A DNA stretch of 64,000 nucleotides, taken from NCBI GenBank assembly GCA_016808115.1, contig JAEQBH010009449.1:158558-222557 (forward strand), given 5' to 3'. Source of the stretch: Tetrastigma voinierianum (taxonomy: Eukaryota; Streptophyta; Magnoliopsida; Vitales; Vitaceae). Shown here piece by piece: positions 50,591-60,530 of the stretch (positions within the stretch are counted from its first letter, which is position 1; each line of letters begins with the position of its first letter). Both the position numbers and the translations under genes were made by a program. A model generated the notes under the pieces. It worked only from the letters and a program-made list of their open reading frames with translations, searched no databases and was not told the DNA's origin.

Positions 50591-51160
50591 AGAGTGAAAT
50601 CATCATTGCCTTCTTTAGCTGCTTCAGAGTGTTGTTTTAATCAACTCTCTGAAATGCATGACTTTCCTAATAATCTTTATCCGAATTTCAATATACTTTA
50701 ACTCATCAAGGATCGTTAGTTCTTCTTTTTCTTTTCTTTCTTCAGCTCTTCGCTTTCCGTTTAAGCTGTGGAAAAACAAAGAAAAGTGAGTGTTAAGCGC
50801 TGGCGACATTCTCGCTCTCATTGCCGTTGTTTGCAGCCACCGATCCCAGATTTCATGCAAAAGAATTCAAGATCTATACTTTGTTTTCCTGCCCCTTCAT
50901 CGCCGTTTTTTTTTTGTTGATCCATCAGGGAAGTGGAAGTTTGGTCGCTTATGGTGGTTAGTTTTTTCATTGGTTTCTGTAAACACGCTAACAATAGCCT
51001 TAAAATGATAGTACAAAGGTTAGAAAAGAAATCTTTGTTTTTGGCATTGGTAAGCTCTGATAGGGTTTTCTTTAATGTTGGTTATTTTAACATTGATTTA
51101 ATTTTTACCTTATTTCGTGATTTTTATCTGTTCATATATTATAGTCGAGTTTGACTTCTG
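50591..51160 (+). other. Unidentified exon-like segment
   Basis: This stretch is less AT-rich than its surroundings and contains a pyrimidine-rich run (50730-50755), an open frame 50790-51008 with VFLPLHRRFFFVDPSGKWKF, and possible splice sites (CATCAGGG at 50925). It resembles the 5' end of a plant transcription unit, but I recognise no protein. It may equally be a chance open stretch. Confidence 0.25.
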
Positions 51161-52740
51161 AGAATTGGGAGGATGATAAAGCTCTGATTCGATAAATCAT
51201 CAAATCAAATTCCATTTGCCACATGCCAGAGATCTAAAATATTATATTTTAATATTTTGAATATCACACGAACCTTGGAGACATTTTTTTATCATTAATC
51301 TGTTAAATTCTTTTAACATTTTTTTGCTTATGAAATAATTATATTACTTAACTTGAATCAATAAATTGAATTTTTTAAAGACAATAAAATCGATAAATAA
51401 TGTGTTTATAATTTTAAAAAAACGCTTTTAGTAACAAACAATAAAATTCCAAAGTAAACCTATAGAATGGTATGGAGCTTTACCGATGGTCAATTTCATC
51501 ATAAGATGATGGATGATGATAACATGAAGATTGAATACGATCGATCGCGTTAGGAAGCAATTTGGTATCGGCACAATCCTCGCTAAACATCTGTCCACCC
51601 TTCGCTTCAGCATCCTCGCCGAAACCCATTCACTGAGTCTGAACTCACTCCCGAAATGTTAACGAGTCGAAGTCGAAAGAACTCCGTAACTCAGACTAAA
51701 AGCTCGAGAAACCCTGGAAATACTGTATATAAAATCTTAAAGTTTTCTTTTTAAATTTGGAGTATCTTTATTCTTTAGTGAATGCCATAAATAATATATC
51801 TCTTATTTTATTCTTAAATAATCATACATTTTTATTATTTATTTAGTTATAAATATTTATTTTAAAATAATTAATTCTTTAAAGAAAAGATGTAAGAGAA
51901 TAGGATATTATTCTATAAATTATATTAATAAGTTAAGATTATAGTGCTGATAAATATATATATATATATATATATATATGGTACATATATATTCCATACA
52001 CTGATTCTCCTAAATCGATATATAATACTCAGAGTCACACGAACGAGACATCCAAGGAAATTACTCGAACTCTCGACCGATCAAAACTCTCATTAAACCT
52101 CGACTAGGGAGTCGGTCGAAACAGCCGACTAACAAGAACGATCAGTTTTAAGCTCATTCCAGCAGGCTCGACTAGAAACACCGACTGATGTTAACTATCG
52201 ACGAACCTGGGCTGACTCGAACTGCACCTTGCATCATTAAGACTTAATCATGGTCATGCCCAAGTCATTGCGTAGTATGGTATATTTCCGATATCGGTAT
52301 TGTCCATTTTGAGCCATACTGTTTTTCCGGCCATTGTTATGCTCTGCGGCCTCTTTGAGTGTAAAGAACTCAATTAAAATCACTTCCAATTTCTTTTCTC
52401 CCCAATTTTTTAATTCAATGAAGAATTCCGTTTAAATATTATATATAATGAATGGGATCATAGGAATGGTGATTATATATATAAGTATCACAAAGCATAA
52501 TTTTATTTTTAAGACTTAAATCGTTGTTAATGGTTAAAATAGAAAAGACTCAATCATTTTATATATGGGCGTCGATTACCGGGACATTACTAATCCTGAA
52601 CTGTGGATCGATAATTCTTTTTTAATTTTAAATCAAAGATGTAATTTTTTAAAACATCAGTCTCATTTTGATTCTTAGTTTTATTACTAATATTATGCAT
52701 AGTTTTGCAGTTTTTTTTTTTTTTAAATAGAAATTTAAAA
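51161..52740. other. Intergenic DNA upstream of the WRKY gene
   Basis: Mostly AT-rich, with an (AT)n microsatellite near 51954-51979. Two CG-bearing islands interrupt it, 51430-51720 and 51995-52330. The second has repeated CGACT/CCGAC motifs. No gene was recognised, and this would include the distal promoter of the WRKY gene. Confidence 0.4.
51954..51979. repeat. (AT)n microsatellite
   Basis: A continuous run of alternating A and T of about 26 bases. It is likely to be length-variable and is about 1 kb upstream of the WRKY start codon. Confidence 0.95.
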
Positions 52741-52800
52741 TAAAGAGGGAGAGTTGGTATGATAGCGGCATGTGCAAGGGTCGCCCGTGAGTAAAGAGGC

Positions 52801-52829
52801 TGCTGTGCTGTGCTGTGCTGTGCTGTGCT
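52801..52829. repeat. (TGTGC)5 pentanucleotide repeat in the WRKY leader region
   Basis: Five full TGTGC units with partial flanks lie about 120 bases before the WRKY start codon, followed 23 bases later by a (GA)9 tract at 52852-52869. Both are probably in the 5' leader or core promoter. Confidence 0.9.
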
Positions 52830-52869
52830 CAGTTTCTGACTTCTCTTCGACGAGAGAGAGAGAGAGAGA

Positions 52870-52893
52870 ATGGAGTTTGTACTGGAGTTTTGA
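52870..52893 (+). CDS. Upstream ORF 1 in the WRKY leader (7 codons)
   Basis: ATG at 52870 opens MEFVLEF followed by TGA at 52891-52893, just after the GA tract and in front of the main start at 52947. If the leader is transcribed unspliced from upstream of 52870, scanning ribosomes would meet this ORF first. Short upstream ORFs often lower translation of plant transcription factors. Function here is inference. Confidence 0.4.
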   Translation: MEFVLEF

Positions 52894-52913
52894 AGCTAAA
52901 CCAAATCCTAACC

Positions 52914-52925
52914 ATGGTGAACTGA
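52914..52925 (+). CDS. Upstream ORF 2 in the WRKY leader (3 codons)
   Basis: The sequence ACCATGG at 52911-52917 gives a start in a strong context (A at -3, G at +4), encoding MVN and then TGA at 52923-52925, 21 bases before the main ATG. Such a minimal ORF could favour reinitiation or stalling before the WRKY frame. Confidence 0.4.
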   Translation: MVN

Positions 52926-52946
52926 CGCCTGTACTGAGGGAGCTCT

Positions 52947-53341
52947 ATGGCGGACAACGAAACTCCCTTCCTTTCATCCAAAAAGTCGTGGCGCCTCCCG
53001 TCCCACTTATTGCCTCTCCTCTCGCTCTCCCGCCACTTCAGTCCCGGCCCTATGACCCTCGTCTCCTGGGCTCTTCTTCTCTCGGGCAATTACTCCCTGA
53101 CTGACTGCCGCTCCTTCTCCCAGCTTCCTCGCCGGCGCTGGCGGCTTCCGGCGCCAGGCCCACTTTGCCTCCCTAATTCCATCAACCACGACCCTTCTGG
53201 AAGATGCAGCCGATAAATAGTAGCTTTTAGGGTTCAGCAACTGCCTGATGATCACTGTTGCTCACTCCCCCTTACGTTTTCCATCCTGATTGAGCGCTCC
53301 CAGGATTGCCTAATTCCCGGGCTTCTTTTTTTAGCCCTTCA
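52947..53341 (+). pseudogene. Group I WRKY transcription factor, exon 1 (frameshifted as given)
   Basis: From ATG 52947 the frame reads MADNETPFLSSKKSW and then, in the same frame, HFSPGPMTLVS and DCRSFSQL, the N-terminal signature of group I WRKY factors of the WRKY3/WRKY4 type (FSPGPMTLVS...CxSFSQLLAGAM). After SFSQL a one-base slip is needed to read LAGA and then ARPTLPP. Later frames give LNSPGFFSP-like residues near 53300, the serine/proline cluster usual in this family. The exon probably ends near CTTCAG at 53341, where a donor is expected. WRKY proteins bind TTGACC/T W-boxes in the nucleus and control defence and stress genes. The indels may be assembly errors rather than true mutations. 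Confidence 0.8.
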
Positions 53342-54010
53342 GTAACGATTGAATTTCACAACATTAACTGTCGTTTGCTCTATTTTTGTTTTGGTGAAAA
53401 TTTTTCACCGGTCTTAATTTCCATTATTGGTGGACAGGAGGTTTCTTTTCCTGATTATGTAATTATTGATTTGATGGTTAAGTGCTGAGCGACAAGGGGC
53501 CAACTATGGGGGAAACTGTTGTAAGCCCAAATGCTTGCCTTAAACACTCTTGTGCGCTAATCTGAGTCTTAATAAAAAACCCATGATTTCTCTTTGGGTC
53601 GCAAACATTTGTTTTTAGGCTCTGTTTAAAATTAGGGATCAGTTTCCAGCTTAAAAGGATAATTGATTGTATAATTGTATATTGATACTAGGGCATGAAA
53701 TTGACTCAAGAACTGATTATTTCCTGTAACTATGGTCTAGTGTGCTTGAATTGGGGTTTGTTGTTGCTTTTTTCTTTTTCCATAAATCCTCCTATCTAGT
53801 AGAAGTCTTTTAGGAATACATGCCTTGACAGATAATCAGTTACCTTCTTATTGAAACGATTCAAGAAATCCTTGCCTAGATGCTGAACTCACTGAATCTC
53901 TGTATGATCAAGGAGCAACTGTTGCCTCAGTGCTGGTGCATCTTGTGTCTGTTCTAAGTACTGTATTATTTTGTTACTTAGTTTTTGATATATGCTTGTT
54001 CATATCTATG
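53342..54010 (+). other. Probable intron 1 of the WRKY gene
   Basis: T-rich, non-coding sequence between the two recognisable coding parts of the WRKY gene. Exact splice sites cannot be fixed because the ends look noisy (TCAGTAACG at 53336-53346 as a possible donor). Confidence 0.5.
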
Positions 54011-54640
54011 TGAGCTCCATTTGAATGTCCTATCAAAGCAAGCTTTAATAAGCTATGGCTCAGGGCTGCTACATTTTCCAACTCCTGATATGTTCATGCA
54101 TGCAGAGTTTCAACCTCTTCATTGAAGCTTCAATGGAATCAGTGGCACAGATCCGTCTTTTATTGCTGATGCAACTACACAGCAGGTGCCAATTATCTAA
54201 TGAGGCCAAGAGAGTTCCGTTTGAACAGCGTCATCAAAGTTCCCATTCTGGATGGTAATAGAAATCCCCAACCTCTCCCTCTCTTGGTTTTGATAAACCC
54301 AGCATGATGGCTACAAATTTGAAGTGAAATATGGACAGAAGCAGGTCAAAGGGAGTGAGTATCCGCTAAGGCCGTTAAATGGCACGCAATCCCAACGACT
54401 GTCAAGAAGAAGGTTGAGCGTGACTCGCTGATGGTCAAATAATCCCAGATTATCTACAAAGTGGCAGGCACAACCATGAAGTGCCAAAAGCTCTGAATAA
54501 GCGCGCGTGCTGATGAAACGTAATGTGAGCGCAACGAGTTATGCAAACTCAGTCCCGGCGTCAACTTGGTTCTCGGGCGTCAGATGGGGAAGTTTAAACA
54601 GGCAAAACGAAACGAATGTACTTAATTTAGTGTCAAGAGT
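54011..54640 (+). pseudogene. Group I WRKY transcription factor, exon 2 with the N-terminal WRKY domain (frameshifted as given)
   Basis: Early residues LSKQALISYGSGLLHFPTPD then MFMHAEFQP resemble the MSHQQALAQVTAQAA...MQAEF segment of WRKY3/4 proteins. VPFEQRHQSSHSG at 54215-54252 fits the linker before the first WRKY domain. At 54306-54362 the frame reads DGYKFEVKYGQKQVKGSEYP, the first WRKY domain, with the WR of WRKYGQK replaced by a miscalled or mutated stretch. VKKKVERDS (54401-54427) and GRHNHEVPKAL (54463-54496, another frame) complete the zinc finger with its HNH ligands. The Q-V-K-G-S-E-Y-P form identifies the N-terminal domain of a group I protein. The C-terminal WRKY domain was not found in the remaining 9.3 kb. 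Confidence 0.85.
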
Positions 54641-56039
54641 TCTCAAAAGCCACTCACCCGACTTGAACTGATTATCGTTAATCAATTAATGGTAATTAGC
54701 TATATTTTTTTATAAAGATATAAATAATGTGATTTGTTTCACTTCAATGCTTGTTTTATTCATTATGCTTTCTTAAATGATCTAGAAAGGGGTCAATTTT
54801 GTTAAGACGCGATATTATGGTTTCAAAAAATGGCGCTCTACCTTTACCACTGGATCATCGTCTGCGGGCGCGCACCGCGCCTTTCATTTCTTTTAAAGTT
54901 TATTTCCCAGTATCTTTACTGTTTCATTGATAGCGTGGTCTCCATCTGCCGCATGTTCAGGCAGTCCCTGCTCTAAGCTACTGGTTATGGTATTCTGATT
55001 GGGCCTTACGCCCTCTTCTATTATTCGTCATGTACATGTAATTTAAAGTAACGGTGAATTTGGAGTTGTTTTCTTGCTATTTAATATTGGTCTTGGAGGT
55101 GGACTCATAAAATTTACTTTATTTTATTTTAATCTAAGATAATAATGTTCTTTATAGATTAATAAAATTGAAATTAACTCTTCTGTCTGCATTAAAGCTC
55201 CTGTTGAGAAAGGCTGAGTTCCATGAAGAAATATGTTTTTGATTTGGGTCACTCAGGTGATCAGAAACTTCATTTTTCGATAATGTTGTTGATTGTGCCT
55301 TTACAGCGCCTTTCATATGAGTTTATATTACTGGCATATGCTTTGGCGTGCATTGAAATGAAGTTCGGTGGACGGGCGGTGGTAGCTTGGTTTGGTTGCT
55401 CATTCTCATATTCCGTGGCGCTTCGTCCCCGCTGCACTGTTAATAGAATGGCTTGGCGCCCCATCGCCGCCTTCCAGGTTGTGGATTTCTCTAGGGTTCT
55501 TTTACTTAAGTGAAATAGTACTGTAGTTATTCATTACAGCAACCTTTAAAGACTGTGAAAATGTGGTCATTGCATCAGCAAGTATCTCATTTACATTTAA
55601 AACATACTAAAATCGTGATGGATGTCTGAATTCTTTAATTTCACTTGTTTATTTGTCAAATAAACTGCCTAAGAACACTAAGTCCAAAAACTTTCTTTCT
55701 CCTCAAACTGAAGGCAATGTATATGATCCAATTGAAGCCAAGGCAAAGGCTAATAAATTTATTTACTGTTTAATAGATACTAGAAATTGACAGCCCTTTA
55801 CATTTAAACCTATTTTCCGAAGTTAGTACACTGAAGGTTTGCAAATAGATTTTAACTAGATTGTATTCTTGGCTTCTTATAAAAATCGTGAGTAATAATC
55901 AATGTCCTTTTATTTTCCTTCTTTTTTTCTGCTTATCAAGAAAACAATTAAATGTCCTTTACTTTGATCTCATGATATTGAACTGATCGTTTTTAATTAT
56001 AGGGTCCTCAAGTATCAGTTTTATCTTCGACTTTCCACA
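54641..56039. other. Low-copy DNA downstream of the WRKY domain exon
   Basis: No conserved domain was recognised. 54830-55030 and 55370-55480 have higher GC and scattered CGs like the coding parts. The open frame 55223-55513 has no recognisable motif. The area could include WRKY introns or decayed exons. Confidence 0.35.
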
Positions 56040-56820
56040 TTTTATGTGTTATTGGCCATTTAGGATGTACTCTATGGCCAAAGAACAGGTTGGAGAATCT
56101 CGAGCCTTATGAGGAGGTTCTCCTATGTCATCAGGCTGAATTGAAGACCCTTCCTCTGCAAGGGTCCATACACTTGGAAAGGAGGTCTGAAATGTTTCAA
56201 CATTGCTAGGTTGGACAAATTGGTTGAAGATGTTTAGAAGTGCCTTTGGGGGCAAGACAAAGCTCGTTACCAAAACCCTCTCAGAACTCCACCTCCAATC
56301 CTTCTTGAAGGAGGTTGCCCTGTTAGGGGTCCAACAAATTTAGGTTTGGAGGTTCATGTGATCCTTTTGGGAGGGTGGAAGTTAAGAAGGATGCCAACAA
56401 AGAGCAAAAAGAGCGGGATGGACCAGATACCCAAGATTCTGGTCTGTGACGGAGGAGCAGAAATTGGGAGACCCCAAAAGAGTTAAAAATTGCTCTTTGT
56501 CACTATTAAACTTGCTAGCCTTTCCAGCCATTTGTGTGGGGCCTGACCCGATTCAGATGTTGTTCATGATTTGGCATACAAATGATGGATCTATCCAAAT
56601 TAGAGGCAAACATTTGTTCTTTGTGTTGAAAATGCTGCATGCAAAGTTATAGAGTATACAAAGGGAAAAGGAGAGAAAATTCACCCAGTGATTTTGAGCT
56701 TTGAAATGAAAACCCTTGAAGATATTCTTGCCTTGGTGAGGTGTGGCCTGGCCATCTGGAACATAGAAACGAAACTCAGCCTCCAGAACACTTATTGTTT
56801 TTATGATCGCAGGCTTCAAT
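56040..56820 (-). other. Unidentified segment with small minus-strand open frames
   Basis: Two minus-strand frames (56273-56049 and 56819-56553) encode QFVQPSNVETFQTSFPSVWT and AEFRFYVPDGQATPHQ, in sequence of more even base composition than the surroundings. I do not recognise the protein. It may be a fragment of a transposon or a small gene remnant, and both frames end in unremarkable stops. Confidence 0.25.
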
Positions 56821-58150
56821 GCAACCTCCTCCTTACTGGTTATTCTTTTTGATGGAAAATGAGCTGTTGGCTTCTCCTTCAGGTGCTGCAGGAGAGAGGG
56901 AGAGCACTACATGACGTACTACATTTCTTAGTTCTATTTCTTCAGGTATTCAAGGTTTCATAATGGCAAAATCTAGGAGGTATGAATGTTGCGAAAATAA
57001 TGTTATAGTTACATAGGCAACTGTAGATGGTTATTAAAACATTCCTGATAAGCATATGAAAATTTGTGGACCCTTGCTTTTTTGTAAACTACATTTAGCA
57101 CCCCCTACTTCACATTAAGTAGCAGTGATGAAGGTCCCTAGAGCTGCTGAATATAGACCATCTATGTTTGTATCATACAGCCACCTTCAAGTTCCAAGAT
57201 AATGCAGATCCACATTCTTCTTCATTTTTCATTATTTAATTGGGTGCAAATTTCAAGGGTGATAGATTATCCAGTGTATATGGCCTTTAAGCTATATTCT
57301 GCTACATACATACTCTCAAGTTCCTTTTGTAATAATACATGAGATCTTCTGTTTCTTGTCAATATTTTGGGTTTCTCTTGCAGTTTACTGAGCTGAGTGA
57401 AACTTTTATCTGGTACGACAGCTTCCTTCTTTCGCCTCCCATCTTTTTTTCTTTTCAGACTGGGCTATTGTGGTTCTACTGATACTCATACCTCTTATTT
57501 CACCAAGTTCATCTAAAGGAGGGGCAAAGTTCTTTTCTTTCTAACAACTCATTTTTCTTGTCAGATTGAGGTGCTTTGATTACTTATTCTTTCAATAGTA
57601 TCCACACTACCTTTAGTAGTCTCCACACCTGTGCAAATAGTGTGTGGCTTTACAAATATCTTAACAGTTTTTTTCAATTTCAGAAAGAAAAACTTTGTTC
57701 ATGTTTCCAATCCATCACCAAAATTTCATAACTTTCCCAAGTTTCACAGTAGAAAATCTGGTGACTGGCTCCTAAAACTCCCAGATTTACTCGGAAAAGA
57801 AGTACAAATGCTGCGAGGGAAGGCAACTATTTACTGAGCTTGATTTAGATTTCTTGAATCCTCAAATGGATCCTGTTGGCTATTGAAGAAATATTTGTCA
57901 CATTTTAATCAATTTAAAATTTATATTTCAGAGGTAAAATGGAAGAGTCAGGGTAATTTCTGTTCCTATTCCTCTTATGAGATGCGGTGTTTGTGGGATC
58001 TTAGACTATAAGCTGATCCCGTCTTTAAATATTTTGTCCTTTGAAAAGTATAAATTATGAATTATGGAGTTCCTCCCGCGCATTAATTCATGCGTTTCTT
58101 TGCCTGTCAGTTGTCATTTACTTATTATTGCTCCTTCTGTTCTTAAGTTG
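56821..58150. other. Intron-like or intergenic DNA
   Basis: T-rich sequence with several possible splice acceptors (for example TTGCAG at 57378-57383 and TTTCAG at 57679-57684). An open stretch at 57631-57837 (HVSNPSPKFHNFPKFHSRKS) has no recognised family. Confidence 0.3.
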
Positions 58151-58168
58151 AACACAAGGCAACAATTC

Positions 58169-58259
58169 TGTTTTCAGATTGGTTTTCTGTTTGATGTTGA
58201 AGCTTCTGACTTGCTACTGTTATGGCATTGGCTGCCATTTCTGCCACAATTTGTTGGTA
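58169..58259 (+). other. Candidate exon (IGFLFDVEASDLLLLW...)
   Basis: Flanked by TGTTTTCAG before and GGTAGG after, this ~85-base stretch is open in one frame and reads IGFLFDVEASDLLLLWHWLP. Splice-like borders and less AT-rich content suggest an exon. No family was recognised. Confidence 0.25.
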
Positions 58260-59100
58260 GGACGCTGAAGCCATGCTTACTTTAATTCAACCATACGGCC
58301 TATAGCTCCTTGTTTGTAGAATTTTCTTGAGTTCTCCCAACTCTTTAGCATCTTTAGAAACGAAGCTTTTAATTTGTACTTAGAGACAATCACACTATTA
58401 TCCCTGAGGAAGTTTATAAGGCTCCCAGACAATAATAATCAAGTGTCAAAGATATGGGTTATCAATTATGGGCTTTCTTGCATTTAGAAATAGATTGTAA
58501 GATCATTGAATATCAAGCCTACATTTTGACATCATAAAGTTGACTTCATGGTAACTTAAAACCTGCTATATCTTCTATGCTTTTTTAATGTGAAAGATGT
58601 CAGATATAAAGAGGAGATGCCAAAGTAATGGTATGAAGCAAAGAAAACAAACCTTTACTCCCTTACAAAAATATCCATGCAATGACATTTTAGATTATTT
58701 TGATGGTCATGTCATCACCTATGATTTATTGTTTTTTTGAGTCGTCTTTGAGCCCGCTCGCTAGGTAAGAGGTTGATGGAAGTTATGAGAGGTTCCAAAG
58801 TTCGCGTTCAATGTCACAAAAACTTACAAAAGAAAAATTTGCTTTGAGCTTATGCTTCACTTTTCAGACCAAATTGGCAATGAAATGGTGCGGTAAACAT
58901 GACTTAGACTAGTTAAGTCAACGATGCCATTTTAGTTAGAATTTTTGGTGTTAAACATTTGTTTCAAAGAAATAATAGTTTAATATCGAACAAACTTTTG
59001 AAGATAATAAATTTTGAAAGATTATTATTCTTTCTCTTCAGTTATTATATGCAGAATGTGATCTTGCACCTTGTACTTATTTTTGCATCTGCTTTTGCAG

Positions 59101-59209
59101 CTACTTAGATCAATTTTTATGAGGCAAGGATTTGCAGAAAATCAGATCGCAGAGACTTTTTCGCCAATACGCCGTTATCTTGGGGACTAGTCTCCTTATG
59201 TTTCAGGTA
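59101..59209 (+). other. Candidate exon (LLRSIFMRQGFAENQ...)
   Basis: It follows CTTTTGCAG and precedes CAGGTATTG. One frame reads LLRSIFMRQGFAENQIAETF then SPIRRYLGD before a stop that a one-base slip would remove. Family unknown. Confidence 0.3.
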
Positions 59210-59934
59210 TTGAGGCTTTCATTATTTTTATTATTATTAATTTTTTTCTTGTTTAACCTGGAGTTAACTTTTCTTATAAGAAACCATTTTCTGACTCATA
59301 AAATTCTTCATAAGCATTGGGAGTGGCTTGGCTTGGTTTGCCTTTGGTAACTGGAATTTTCCTTACAGGTTGGAATCAGATATTGCTCATATCGTGGCCT
59401 TTATTAGTCCCTTCTTCATGATTTAAGTCTTATGCAACTTGAGAGGATTATTTGATCCATTCTTTGTTTTCTGATAAGTACAAAAAGGGAAATTTCCTGA
59501 TAAATAAACCAATATTATAAACCTCTTTTTCTATCTCAGTTATTGTATGCAGTGAGTGGTCCCATTGTAAATATTATAATTCACTCTTGAGCTACTTTGC
59601 TTCTCACCTTTGCCACTTGTATGGAATTGTATTTCCTTTTCTGTTTTTAATTTGTAGTTTTCATCAACAAAAATTATAAAACTGACTTCATTTTAACATG
59701 AGAGGAATATCACTTGTTTTTATTGACAGGATATTGGTTTTCTTCACTTTGGCTGGCTGATATAACTCACTGTATCGAATAAATGATACTTGATATTTCA
59801 CCATAAACTTTTGTGGGTTTCCAGGTGGGAACAAGTCTATTGGATCCAAAGCTCTTATTTTCCATAAATCCTTCAGTTATATCGTATATTAGACTCTTAA
59901 ATGATAAAAGATTTAGATAATGGTTGCTTTCAGT

Positions 59935-60020
59935 TGGCAAACTTTTGTACTTCAATCATATCTGCAATAAGAGTTATTCCTTCTGCCGTTCCTGGGGAGA
60001 ATTTGCTTTGTGGTTTTTTG
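59935..60020 (+). other. Candidate exon (LANFCTSIISAIRV...)
   Basis: It lies between TTTCAG and GTAAGC and is fully open in one frame: LANFCTSIISAIRVIPSAVP then GENLLCGFL. With the neighbouring candidates it suggests a multi-exon plus-strand gene that I cannot identify. Confidence 0.35.
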
Positions 60021-60387
60021 GTAAGCTGTTAACTAGGTTTTCTTTCTATAAGAACTTTGATACTTTGTGCATGATATTTACTGAGTTAATATCTGGCTAG
60101 TTTATATAACCTTGTCAACTTTTTGGGAGTCACTCGTGTAGATGTAATTGACAATTATAGATCCAATTTTTTACTTTAATGCTTCATAGCTGACAGCTTT
60201 TAATTTTTCTCTGAAGGCCTATTCTATTTGATTGTAGAGAGATTTGATCTACTTACACATCAAGTCATCTCAAAGTGTTTATTTTTTGAGCTTGGAACTG
60301 TCAGTGAGGGGAGATGGTTTTCCTGATCAAATGTAAACTGGTATCATTGTCACGTTGTAATTTGGTTTATAAGTCTTGTTTGCAGGG

Positions 60388-60530
60388 CGCAATGTCTCCT
60401 CAGCTATCATCTTTAGTTGTTTCTGTGGTGGGCTTCTCATGGTCTCTGACTCATGGTTAGGCTGCTGGAGGACAGTTAATTGCGCCTCGCGCAGCCAAAA
60501 GGATGTATGTTTGTTACCCGTTGAGAGTGA
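60388..60530 (+). other. Candidate exon (GAMSPQLSSLVVS...)
   Basis: Preceded by TTTGCAG and followed by GGTAAAA. The frame reads GAMSPQLSSLVVSVVGFSWS then LTHG, stop, AAGGQLIAPRAAKRM; the stop TAG at 60458-60460 is a CAG-to-TAG type change. It joins in frame with the 59935-60020 candidate (GFL then GAM). Confidence 0.3.

Noticed and set aside
54215..54420. Diacylglycerol kinase catalytic segment (VLINPA-like residues)
   Set aside because: The resemblance is in one frame only. The overlapping sequence reads as the linker and N-terminal WRKY domain (KYGQKQVKGSEYP, VKKKVERDS), which is far more specific.
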